Source of the DNA: Flavobacterium sp. Root186
GTDB taxonomy: Bacteria > Bacteroidota > Bacteroidia > Flavobacteriales > Flavobacteriaceae
NCBI RefSeq assembly: GCF_001428525.1
Contig: NZ_LMHW01000010.1
Span: forward strand, 186,341 to 250,340
Length of the DNA: 64,000 nucleotides
Reading direction: 5' to 3'
Under the pieces are notes generated by a model that did no database searches, was not told where the DNA came from, and saw nothing but the letters and a program-made list of their open reading frames with translations. Shown here piece after piece: positions 25,930 to 33,351 of the stretch (its first letter is position 1; each line of letters begins with the position of its first letter). The position numbers and the translations under genes are program-made.

Positions 25930-26340
25930 ATGAGAGTAACCATATCAAGAAAAGCGCATTTTAATGCTGCACATCGATTGCACAGGAAAGATTGGTCATT
26001 AGAAAAAAACAATGCCGTTTTTGGAAAATGCAATAATCCCAATTTTCATGGTCATAATTATGGTTTAACAGTAAGTGTTACAGGAAAAATTGACCCGGAA
26101 ACTGGTTTTGTTTTAGATGTGAAAGTATTAGCGGATATTATACTGGAAGAAGTAGAAATTCCGTTTGATCACAAAAACCTGAATCTGGATGTTCCGGAAT
26201 TTCAGGATTTGAATCCAACTGCAGAAAATATTGCGGTTGTGATATGGAATAAAATTAGAAAAAGAATTCAGCCCGATTTTGATTTAGAAATCGTGCTTTA
26301 TGAAACGGACCGCAATTTTGTAACTTATAAAGGAGAATAA
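25930..26340 (+). CDS. queD: 6-carboxytetrahydropterin synthase QueD / PTPS family
   Basis: 136 residues. Zinc ligands His15, His40 and His42 and the catalytic Cys34 are visible in 'FNAAHRL' and 'FGKCNNPNFHGHNY'; 'DHKNLN' is the third conserved block. QueD converts dihydroneopterin triphosphate to 6-carboxytetrahydropterin, the second step of queuosine synthesis. The C-x3-P spacing could also fit a PTPS-like paralogue, so the exact product carries some doubt. No other queuosine gene is nearby. Confidence 0.88.
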   Translation: MRVTISRKAHFNAAHRLHRKDWSLEKNNAVFGKCNNPNFHGHNYGLTVSVTGKIDPETGFVLDVKVLADIILEEVEIPFDHKNLNLDVPEFQDLNPTAENIAVVIWNKIRKRIQPDFDLEIVLYETDRNFVTYKGE

Positions 26341-26343
26341 TAA

Positions 26344-26802
26344 ATGTCATTAAAAATAGGAGATATAGTTCCGAATTTTACTGCAAAGAATAGTCACGGA
26401 GAAGTTTTTGAAAGCCAAAATTTTTTGGGACGAAAACCATTAGTGATTTATTTTTACCCAAAAGATAATACACCAGGCTGTACGACAGAAGCTTGCAGCT
26501 TTAGAGATCAATATGAAGATTTTGCAGCTTTAGGAGCAGAAGTAATTGGTATAAGTGCAGATAGTGTAAAATCGCATCATAAATTTGCCAATAAACACAA
26601 ACTGCCGTTCATTTTACTTTCTGATCAGGATAAAAGACTGAGACAGCTTTTTGGTGTGAAAAATAATCTGTTCGGACTTTTACCGGGGAGAGTAACTTTT
26701 ATTATTGATAGAAACGGAGTGGTTATTTATATTTTTGATAGTATGAATGCCGCAAAACATATTCCGAAAGCGCTGGATATAATAAAAGAATTAGTATTGT
26801 AG
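26344..26802 (+). CDS. bcp: Thioredoxin-dependent peroxiredoxin (BCP/PrxQ type)
   Basis: 152 residues. The peroxidatic Cys46 is in 'NTPGCTTEACSFRD' and the resolving Cys51 is five residues on, the atypical two-Cys arrangement of BCP/PrxQ. It removes hydrogen peroxide and organic peroxides using thioredoxin, in the cytoplasm. It starts 3 bases after queD, so it is in the same operon. Confidence 0.93.
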   Translation: MSLKIGDIVPNFTAKNSHGEVFESQNFLGRKPLVIYFYPKDNTPGCTTEACSFRDQYEDFAALGAEVIGISADSVKSHHKFANKHKLPFILLSDQDKRLRQLFGVKNNLFGLLPGRVTFIIDRNGVVIYIFDSMNAAKHIPKALDIIKELVL

Positions 26803-26866
26803 ATTTAGAAAATAGTATTACATCATTGTTTAATTAATATAGATATTAGCCGAAAACTTAAAAATT

Positions 26867-27838
26867 ATGAAACCAGAAAAATTATATCCGCTTCAATTTG
26901 AACCAATCCTGAAAGAAAGAATCTGGGGTGGAGAGAAATTAAAAACATTATTAAACAAACCAATCACTTCTAAAATTACCGGTGAAAGCTGGGAATTATC
27001 TACAGTAGAAGGTGATGTAAGTACTGTTGCTAACGGAGACTTAAAAGGAAAATCGTTAATGGAACTTATTGACGAAACTCCAAATGAAATTTTAGGAACG
27101 AGAGTTTACGAACGTTTCGGAAAACAGTTTCCATTACTTTTTAAATATTTAGATGCACGTGAAGATCTTTCAATTCAGGTTCATCCAAACGATAAATTAG
27201 CAAAAGAACGTCATAACTCATTTGGTAAAACCGAAATGTGGTACGTAATGCAGGCAGATACTGATTCCAGAATTATTGTTGGCTTTAAAAAAGATTCAAG
27301 TAAAGAGGAATATTTAAAACATTTGCATGATAATACTTTAGTTTCTATTTTGGATGATGTAAAGGCAAAAGCGGGAGACGTTTTCTTTTTAGAAACAGGA
27401 ACGGTTCATGCTATTGGTGCCGGTTTGGTGGTTGCCGAAATTCAGCAGACATCTGATATTACCTATCGTTTGTACGATTTTGATCGTGTAGATGCGCAGG
27501 GAAATAAAAGAGAACTACATGTGGATTTAGCACTCGATGCGATTAACTACAATAAAGTTGACACACAAAAGAAATACGATTCACAAGCAAATACTTCAAA
27601 CGTAGTTGTAGATTGTCCTTATTTCACGACAAATTTTATTCCGTTAGAAGATAAAGTAGAAGTTTCTAAATCTGGAGAAACATTTACAGTTTATATGTGT
27701 ATTGAAGGAAGCTTTGAAATCGAATACAACGGATTTAAACATACTTACATAAAAGGAGATACCGTTTTAGTTCCAGCTGCGATAAATGCATTTAATTTAA
27801 GTGGAAAAGCTTCAATTTTAGAAATTTACATTTCATAG
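26867..27838 (+). CDS. manA: Mannose-6-phosphate isomerase, class I (short form)
   Basis: 323 residues, a double-stranded beta-helix (cupin) enzyme. Zinc-site residues are in 'IQVHPNDKLAKERH' and 'GKTEMWYV', and 'FLETGTVHAIGAGLVVAEIQQTSD' contains the signature with His and the active-site Arg region downstream ('DITYRLYDFDR'). It interconverts mannose-6-phosphate and fructose-6-phosphate, feeding GDP-mannose and hence surface glycans. The size is that of the short Firmicutes/Bacteroidota form. It is 64 bases after bcp. Confidence 0.93.
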   Translation: MKPEKLYPLQFEPILKERIWGGEKLKTLLNKPITSKITGESWELSTVEGDVSTVANGDLKGKSLMELIDETPNEILGTRVYERFGKQFPLLFKYLDAREDLSIQVHPNDKLAKERHNSFGKTEMWYVMQADTDSRIIVGFKKDSSKEEYLKHLHDNTLVSILDDVKAKAGDVFFLETGTVHAIGAGLVVAEIQQTSDITYRLYDFDRVDAQGNKRELHVDLALDAINYNKVDTQKKYDSQANTSNVVVDCPYFTTNFIPLEDKVEVSKSGETFTVYMCIEGSFEIEYNGFKHTYIKGDTVLVPAAINAFNLSGKASILEIYIS

Positions 27839-27860
27839 CACGTAATCTAAAGATTATGTG

Positions 27861-27868
27861 TATTTTTG
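27861..27868 (+). promoter_or_regulatory. Candidate -7 element for the small gene at 27896
   Basis: TATTTTTG is a perfect TAnnTTTG. Transcription from it would begin after the possible upstream ATG at 27866, which supports the start at 27896. Confidence 0.45.
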
Positions 27869-27895
27869 CAGACGCAAATTAAAATTATAATAAAA

Positions 27896-28162
27896 ATGGC
27901 AAACGTTAAGAATTTAAAGAAAGACATCAATTTTGTATTAGGAGATATTATTGAGGCAGTTTATTTGTTTGAGATGTCTACAACAGGAAATCCTACTCCA
28001 GAAACGAATGCTTTAATCGATGAGGCTATCGCTGCATTTGATACTTTGATTACAAAAGTTAACGCTAAAAACGTTGAAAATAAAAAAGCACACTTCAAAC
28101 AAATCAATGTTGAATTAGAACAAACTGCTAATCAATTGATTGAAAAAATCAACGCATTGTAA
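27896..28162 (+). CDS. Conserved small helical protein of unknown function
   Basis: 88 residues from the ATG at 27896; ten extra residues are possible from 27866 but look like untranslated leader. The chain 'MANVKNLKKDINFVLGDIIE' opens an all-helical protein with repeated Lys and Asn and a hydrophobic heptad-like spacing, and it has no Cys, signal peptide or membrane helix. I recall similar short proteins in many flavobacteria but no assigned function. The Lys-rich helices could bind nucleic acid, which is only a guess. The first tRNA-Thr promoter lies 34 bases after its stop. Confidence 0.7.
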   Translation: MANVKNLKKDINFVLGDIIEAVYLFEMSTTGNPTPETNALIDEAIAAFDTLITKVNAKNVENKKAHFKQINVELEQTANQLIEKINAL

Positions 28163-28195
28163 GCAAAAAAAAGTGTAAAAAAGTGCAAATTTATT

Positions 28196-28225
28196 TTGGA
28201 GAAACGAAAATCCGCTTTATATTTG
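28196..28225 (+). promoter_or_regulatory. Promoter of the first tRNA-Thr gene
   Basis: TTG at 28196-28198, a 19-base spacer and TATATTTG at 28218-28225 make a full Bacteroidota promoter. It is followed by GCACCCGTAAT, a string also found after the -7 element of the second tRNA gene. Confidence 0.8.
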
Positions 28226-28240
28226 CACCCGTAATGAGTC

Positions 28241-28314
28241 GCCAGCGTAGCTCAGTTGGCTAGAGCAGCTGATTTGTAATCAGCAGGTCGTGGGTTCGAG
28301 TCCCTCCGCCGGCT
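28241..28314 (+). tRNA. tRNA-Thr (anticodon UGU)
   Basis: A 74-base cloverleaf. The D arm is GCTC...GAGC, the anticodon arm is GCTGA-TTTGTAA-TCAGC with anticodon TGT, and the T loop is TTCGAGT. CCA is not encoded. The acceptor stem GCCAGCG/CGCCGGC has an A-C mismatch at the fourth pair. An almost identical gene follows 116 bases later. Confidence 0.95.
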
Positions 28315-28320
28315 CAAGAT

Positions 28321-28352
28321 AAAACCATCACAGAAATGTGGTGGTTTTTTTA
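28321..28352 (+). terminator. Terminator of the first tRNA-Thr gene
   Basis: AAAACCATCAC (28321-28331) pairs with GTGGTGGTTTT (28338-28348) over a 6-base loop, one G-T pair, and runs into T's. Confidence 0.85.
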
Positions 28353-28379
28353 ATTATAGAGAGAGGTGTGAAATTATTT

Positions 28380-28409
28380 TTGGAAATATAAAAAACAATT
28401 TTATCTTTG
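28380..28409 (+). promoter_or_regulatory. Promoter of the second tRNA-Thr gene
   Basis: TTG at 28380-28382, a 19-base spacer and TATCTTTG at 28402-28409, then GCACCCGTAAT. Spacing and the downstream string match the first tRNA promoter. Confidence 0.8.
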
Positions 28410-28429
28410 CACCCGTAATAAAAAAATAG

Positions 28430-28503
28430 GCCGATGTAGCTCAGCTGGCTAGAGCAGCTGATTTGTAATCAGCAGGTCGTGGGTTCGAGTCCCTCTATCG
28501 GCT
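28430..28503 (+). tRNA. tRNA-Thr (anticodon UGU)
   Basis: A 74-base cloverleaf with anticodon TGT. The acceptor stem GCCGATG/TATCGGC is fully paired with one G-T pair. The body matches the first copy except for one D-loop base; the acceptor stem differs. CCA is not encoded. Confidence 0.96.
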
Positions 28504-28504
28504 C

Positions 28505-28537
28505 AAAAAAACCATCACAATTTGTGGTGGTTTTTTT
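28505..28537 (+). terminator. Terminator of the second tRNA-Thr gene
   Basis: AAAACCATCACAA pairs with TTGTGGTGGTTTT and is followed by more T's. The stem resembles that of the first tRNA terminator. Confidence 0.85.
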
Positions 28538-28629
28538 ATGCCTCAAAAATTCCAATTTATATAAGTTTTACAAAATACAATTGTAGTATAATTTCCTTAT
28601 GTTTGTTTCTTAACCAAAACATATAAAAA

Positions 28630-29088
28630 ATGGAAGAAATCTCAGTATTTGAAAAATTTGAGATGCAGCTCGATTCAACTGCAAAAGACTTTTTAAGAGA
28701 AGCTACTAAGTGGGCTTATTTCTTGGCTATTATGGGCTTTATAGGAATTGCTTTTTTAGTGATTATTGCAATTTTTGCAGGAGCAATTTTCTCTACGATG
28801 GCAAGTACGGTACCAGGAATGGGGATTTATGGCGGTTCTTTTGGCGCAATCATAAGTTTTGTTTATTTATTACTTGCAGTTCTTTATTTCTTCCCTGTTT
28901 ATTATTTATTTAAGTTTGCTTCAAATGGAAAAAAAGCTTTTAGAGAGAGTGATTCAGAAGCCTTAACAGCATCATTTGGGTACTTAAAATCTCATTACAA
29001 ATTCGTCGGAATTTTTACGATTATATTGTTGTCTTTATACGGGCTAATAATTGTATTTGCTGCTTTAGGAGGGCTTTTAGCAAGATAA
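28630..29088 (+). CDS. DUF5362-like membrane protein
   Basis: 152 residues. A charged N-terminal helix ('FEKFEMQLDSTAKDFLREA') precedes three hydrophobic segments at about 32-58, 73-97 and 127-150, the last ending the protein. The arrangement resembles the short flavobacterial DUF5362 family, of unknown function. It is probably an inner-membrane protein. It stands alone after the tRNA genes and ends at a strong bidirectional terminator. Confidence 0.72.
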   Translation: MEEISVFEKFEMQLDSTAKDFLREATKWAYFLAIMGFIGIAFLVIIAIFAGAIFSTMASTVPGMGIYGGSFGAIISFVYLLLAVLYFFPVYYLFKFASNGKKAFRESDSEALTASFGYLKSHYKFVGIFTIILLSLYGLIIVFAALGGLLAR

Positions 29089-29110
29089 TTTTTTCTTAAA
29101 AATTAAGCAT

Positions 29111-29144
29111 AAAAAAAACGCCCTGAATTTCAGGGCGTTTTTTT
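29111..29144. terminator. Bidirectional terminator
   Basis: A-tract, ACGCCCTGA, 3-base loop, TCAGGGCGT, T-tract. It lies between the convergent DUF5362-like and DUF4369 genes and is symmetrical, so it can serve both. Confidence 0.9.
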
Positions 29145-29149
29145 ATGTA

Positions 29150-29887
29150 TTACTCTGCTGCTGCAGGAGTTTTTTGTTCTTCTTTTTTAATGTCAGCTAC
29201 ATATTTGGTAAGCTTTTTTCCGTAAAGTGACTGTGCTACTTTTGGAGTCATTGATTTTTGAATCGTATCAAGAAATTTGATGTTGATGTCGTAAATCTCT
29301 GCTAAAGCAATATAAGGCGATACCTCGTGATCTTTGTTATTAATGGCGAAGTTTGTAGCATACAAATATTTTCTTTTAATATTTGACTGTTGTTTTGCGT
29401 CAATGCTGTCAATAGCTTTTTGGTCTTGTCTTTTAATCGCTTTAAATCTCGCTTCAACCATTGATAAGTTTTCGTCAATAAAACGAGAATTTACTTTTTT
29501 GTATTCTTCGAATAATTCCTGGTTTTTAGATCCGGTAATTTTTGCGCTTGATATGAAATTATCTAAATTAGTATCAATGTTGATGTTTCCCGGTTCAGCA
29601 AAGAATAAAATATTATTGTCTAAAGAATTTGTTACGCCGCGATCTAAAAACAGATAAAGCATTTCTGGAGATTCTAATTTGATATCTCTTTCAAAAGCAG
29701 CATTTCCGTCAATTTTGACACTGTCGATAGCAACAAGCGATGTATCAACGATTCTTTGAATATATAAAGTTCCGGTTTTTAAGCCTTTTATATTTCCTGT
29801 CAGGTGTAAGTTATCTGCAGCAGATTCTTTTTTGCTACATGATGCAAGTAGTGCAAGGACAGTAAAGGCAATAATTGATTTTTTCAT
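29150..29887 (-). CDS. DUF4369-domain lipoprotein
   Basis: 245 residues from the ATG at 29887; the open frame beyond it looks like leader. Lipobox 'LLASC' gives Cys17. Residues about 25-125 form the DUF4369 beta-domain ('LHLTGNIKGLKTGTLYIQR', 'LYLFLDRG'), which usually heads thioredoxin-like TlpA/ResA proteins in Bacteroidota. Here no thioredoxin domain follows, only a charged helical region with 'RFKAIKRQDQKAIDSI', ending 'TPAAAE'. It should sit in the envelope. Function unknown. Confidence 0.82.
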   Translation of the reverse strand: MKKSIIAFTVLALLASCSKKESAADNLHLTGNIKGLKTGTLYIQRIVDTSLVAIDSVKIDGNAAFERDIKLESPEMLYLFLDRGVTNSLDNNILFFAEPGNINIDTNLDNFISSAKITGSKNQELFEEYKKVNSRFIDENLSMVEARFKAIKRQDQKAIDSIDAKQQSNIKRKYLYATNFAINNKDHEVSPYIALAEIYDINIKFLDTIQKSMTPKVAQSLYGKKLTKYVADIKKEEQKTPAAAE

Positions 29888-30020
29888 TAGTTTATTGGAT
29901 TTTGGTGCAAAATAAAGAAAATAGTTTGAATGTAAATAAGTCACCGTTAATTTTTCTAAAAATAAAAATCCCAATCTATTTCTAAATTGGGATCTCTATA
30001 TTTTTTTAAAAATGAATTGG

Positions 30021-30839
30021 TTACATTGCTAATGTGTATGATGCTCCATCTTCATGTGTATACGTATATTTGGCATCACAATCGTTATTTCCATAATCAA
30101 TAACGCCGTTTAAAAATCCACCCTGAATTTTTAATTTTCCTTTAGAAACATACTCGCAAGAATATTTTTTAACTAAGGTTTCTTGTACAGTTAAAGTCAA
30201 AGTTCCTCCTTTTTCTGTAGTAACAGTATGGTTTCCTTCCGGCATTTCATAAATGTTATCTTCTAATACGTATGGAGTATCAACACCAGCGGTTTGTTTT
30301 ATCGTGTGTATTCCTGAATTTGTAAAAACTCTTCCAAGTAAATCTGTAAATTTTCCGTTTGTTACTTTTCTGCTCCATTGTGGTACAGTTGGAACAGTAG
30401 TGGTATTCGTATACTCTATAGTTCCTTCAAGTTTATATCCGTTTATAGAATAGTCGATTCTTTCAACAGTCATTTTGCTTCCTGTTGTAATTACTGGACC
30501 AGAAAGCGTAATTTTTAGTTTTCCTTTTCTTGTAATTTGATTTATTGTGCAGCCTGTGCCATAATCAACAGTAAAGACTTTTGGATAAGCAGTTTCGTTT
30601 GGGGTTGTAACCGTAATATTGGCGCAAGTTTCTGGAGAAGTTTCAGATGGTTTTGCAGCAGGATTTGTATTCGTTACAGTTAATCCTGTTTTAACATCCA
30701 TTTCATTTATAGCGTCAATTACAACAGAGGCGCTGACAGCGGTTGTGTCTGCCTGATTAACAACTTCATCGCTCGAACATGAAACATAAATAAATGCCGA
30801 AGCACACATTAGAGAAAGTAAAATAGCCGTTTTTTTCAT
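30021..30839 (-). CDS. Uncharacterised lipoprotein
   Basis: 272 residues with a lipoprotein signal peptide and Cys21 in 'IYVSCSSDE'. The mature protein is rich in Thr, Val and Gly with alternating strands, implying an all-beta fold. Cys pairs ('PETCANITV', 'GTGCTINQI', 'KKYSCEYV', 'NNDCDAKY') could form disulfides. I do not recognise a family. It is a single gene preceding a patatin gene on the same strand, with a terminator between. Confidence 0.7.
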   Translation of the reverse strand: MKKTAILLSLMCASAFIYVSCSSDEVVNQADTTAVSASVVIDAINEMDVKTGLTVTNTNPAAKPSETSPETCANITVTTPNETAYPKVFTVDYGTGCTINQITRKGKLKITLSGPVITTGSKMTVERIDYSINGYKLEGTIEYTNTTTVPTVPQWSRKVTNGKFTDLLGRVFTNSGIHTIKQTAGVDTPYVLEDNIYEMPEGNHTVTTEKGGTLTLTVQETLVKKYSCEYVSKGKLKIQGGFLNGVIDYGNNDCDAKYTYTHEDGASYTLAM

Positions 30840-30902
30840 ATTGGTTTTTGTTTAAGATTAGATTAAAGGCATCCAAATGTAATAAAAAAAATAATTCACA
30901 AA

Positions 30903-30938
30903 AAAAATCCTGAAAATTCTACTTTCAGGATTTTAGTT
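30903..30938 (-). terminator. Terminator of the patatin gene
   Basis: AAAATCCTGAAA pairs with TTTCAGGATTTT across a short loop; T-tracts are present on both strands, and the hairpin lies 28 bases beyond the patatin stop. Confidence 0.8.
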
Positions 30939-30966
30939 TTTTAATTATTTGTAAATCAACTTTTTT

Positions 30967-32238
30967 TTAAACGGTTTTGTAATATTCGCTTTTGGCTTTT
31001 CTGATTTTTTTATATTCTTCCCAATCAAATTTGTTTAAGAACTCTGCCGCTTTTTGCGCTCCGCGAATAAACAAATCAATTTTTGCATCATCAGTAAGAT
31101 TAAAATTCAGCCAGTTATGGTTTCCGGTATCGATATATCCTATAAGGTTTTTAAAATCAGGATTTTTTCTTAAAAATTCTGAATCATAACCAAATCTTGC
31201 CGTGTCAAACATAGAACTTATAATATTGGTAATTTTTTCGTTTTTGTTGATTTCATTTTTATCATATCCGAGTTTTATGCCAAAAGTAGGCGACGCCGGA
31301 ACATTCATATTCTCATGAAAAATATCAATAGGAAAATTTGAGATTATCCCGCCATCCATAAACATAACTTCTCCCGGAACCGAAGCACGCAGACATGTTG
31401 CTTCATTCCATTTGTTCCATGCTTCAACGCCGCCGGGAATATTTTTAATTTTAAATGGAGTAAAGAAAAGCGGAATCGACATGGAAGCTCTCACAAAATC
31501 TGCAGGATTTTGAACATCGGGATTAGAATAAAACAAGTCAATCATTTTAGGGAAAATAATTTTACTTTCAGTAGTTATGTCAGCGGTTATTATGGCTATT
31601 TCGCTCCAATGATCTTGTCTGGTATAATCTTCTTTATCACCAAGTTTTACTTTGTTAATTCTAAATAATTTATTGTCATTTGAAACACCTTTTTCACGCA
31701 GCGCTTTTAAGTCACCATAATTTTTGATTCCTTTTTGTGAAAGCAGATTTGTCATCCATTGATGAAAATTAGTACCGGGATTTAATCCCAAATCATCTTT
31801 GAAATTATCTACAACCTGACTGCCCTTTATAACTAATTTAAGATTTCCGGAATCGCTCAATAATGCATCAATAAATTCTCGGGCATCGTGATCGCCATCT
31901 ACAAAATCATATAAATTTTTATTACACAAGCACTCTAAAATCCATTCTGACTTTGTAATATCAATTGGTCCGGCCGCCGCCATCAGCATGGTATTAATAC
32001 TTCCGGCTGAAGTTCCGGCTAAACTCAAAAACCGAATTCCCACTTGTTCCAAAACATACACATATCCAACCAATGCAACGCCGAGAACACCTCCGCCTTC
32101 CTGAACTAAATCTACATATTCGTTACCATTTGCATCTACAATATCAGAGAATTTCTTTTTCTTCTCTTTAATTTGTTCCTTTAAATCTTTTATAATCGAT
32201 AAGACTTCACCGTTTTCTATAAATTTCGTTTTCTCCAT
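30967..32238 (-). CDS. Patatin-like phospholipase
   Basis: 423 residues, no signal peptide. After a charged helical N-terminus (about 1-40) comes the patatin core: oxyanion-hole GGG at 48-50 in 'VQEGGGVLG', nucleophile Ser77 in GTSAG, and the catalytic Asp in '[11 protein letters not shown]'. An inserted charged segment at about 110-200 makes it longer than a minimal patatin. It should hydrolyse acyl esters of phospholipids in the cytoplasm or at the membrane. An unrecognised gene lies upstream on the same strand, with hairpins between. Confidence 0.9.
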
Positions 32239-32337
32239 GATTTCCGGTATTTAGGTTTTTGGCTTGTTTTTGCAAAATAAATTTATTTAATTATTTGATT
32301 TTCAGACATGTAAAAATACAGATTCGATTATCGGCAT

Positions 32338-32362
32338 AAAAGGGGAGAATTCCCCTTTTTTT
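32338..32362. terminator. Short GC hairpin upstream of the patatin gene
   Basis: AAAAGGGGA pairs with TCCCCTTTT over a 4-base loop and is followed by T's on the plus strand and preceded by A's. No gene on the plus strand ends here. Confidence 0.5.
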
Positions 32363-32390
32363 AAATATTTGAAATTAGTATAGGGCAAAA

Positions 32391-32424
32391 AAAATCCCGC
32401 AGAAATTAATCTGCAGGATTTTAA
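32391..32424 (-). terminator. Terminator of the 225-residue protein gene
   Basis: AAAATCC-GCAGA and TCTGC-GGATTTT pair with one internal C-A mismatch, 20 bases beyond the stop of the leftward gene, and run into T's on the minus strand. Confidence 0.75.
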
Positions 32425-32443
32425 GATATTTTGAGGAGATTGT

Positions 32444-33121
32444 TTACAATGATTTTAAATTTTCAACAGCTTCGACAGCGTAATCCTGATATCCAAAAAT
32501 GGAATAATCTACAAACATATTACCTGTTAAATCAGGAATATCTTGTCTGTCTCGAATTCCGTTTGGATAATCTAATTTTTCAATAAAAGAAGTCAGGTAA
32601 TAACCAATTTGGTCGTCTTTCTTATTTTTTGCGATGTCTAAAATTACTCCAACAACTAATTTAGAAAGTTCAACAACAGCTCCGCTTACAGGATTACTTG
32701 CTTTTGCGAGTGCCTGTATTCCTTTTGTAATTGTGTCAACATTAGAATCAGTTAAAACCGATTTAATTAATGAAGCATTATCCCGTGTTTTTTTATCTAA
32801 TTCTACAGCGACTATCTGCCAGCTAAAATCTTTTGGAATTTTTTCGTCTTTGTAAACAATATATCCTGTATCTCCAAAAGTGATAATGCTTTTGTCTTTT
32901 ACTTTGTCGATAGTCATCAAAATTCTGGATTCGATAACCTTTGATACAGAATCTTTAATGATTTCTTTTTTTCGAGCTTCATCATTGGTTTCGAAAAATT
33001 CGTTAAGATTAGGAAAACTTTCATTTGATTGGTTTATGAAACTCATGAATTGGACTTCTCCCTTTCCTATTAAATCACCATTCTTGATGATTCTTAATTT
33101 GTTTAGTCTTACATAAAACAT
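32444..33121 (-). CDS. Uncharacterised protein, possible C2-like beta-sandwich with hydrophobic helical insert
   Basis: 225 residues without signal peptide. Residues 1-35 and 65-110 have alternating beta strands ('YVRLNKLRIIKNGDLIGKGEV', 'GDTGYIVYKDEKI', 'SWQIVAVELD'). Residues about 115-165 hold hydrophobic or amphipathic helices ('GIQALAKASNPVSGAVVELSKLVVGVILDIA', cut here: read as a long helix-turn-helix), and the end returns to strands ('YYLTSFIEKLDYPNGI', 'MFVDYSIFGYQ'). This suggests a beta-sandwich interrupted by a membrane-seeking hairpin (inference). I do not know the family. It precedes the patatin gene but with hairpins between, so cotranscription is doubtful. Confidence 0.65.
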   Translation of the reverse strand: MFYVRLNKLRIIKNGDLIGKGEVQFMSFINQSNESFPNLNEFFETNDEARKKEIIKDSVSKVIESRILMTIDKVKDKSIITFGDTGYIVYKDEKIPKDFSWQIVAVELDKKTRDNASLIKSVLTDSNVDTITKGIQALAKASNPVSGAVVELSKLVVGVILDIAKNKKDDQIGYYLTSFIEKLDYPNGIRDRQDIPDLTGNMFVDYSIFGYQDYAVEAVENLKSL

Positions 33122-33293
33122 AATCTTAGAATTTATTTGCCTACTCTATTTAGGATTTTTGGCTCGCTCCACGTTATTGGTTATTGAAAATAAGATGAAA
33201 GAAAATAAAGCTAAAATTATATGATTTTTCTTAAATCAATACATGTGAACTACCTTATTTTTAAATTTTTATAATTTTGTTTTCTGATAAAAG

Positions 33294-33330
33294 AAAATGG
33301 CCTGCAAGTGAAAACTTGCAAGCCATTTCT
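33294..33330 (-). terminator. Terminator of htpG
   Basis: AAAATGGC-TGCAAGT and ACTTGCA-GCCATTT pair with one mismatch, 22 bases beyond the htpG stop, followed on the minus strand by a T-rich run. Confidence 0.8.
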
Positions 33331-33351
33331 AGAATAAAATATTTTATAATC

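Noticed and set aside
28241..28503. tRNA genes as an integration site for a mobile element
   Set aside because: No integrase, no repeated 3' tRNA fragment and no foreign-looking genes nearby; the two copies look like a local duplication.
30967..32238. Patatin as the effector of a CBASS-type defence system
   Set aside because: No CD-NTase, Cap2/Cap3 or other defence gene is adjacent, and flanking genes are housekeeping or lipoproteins.
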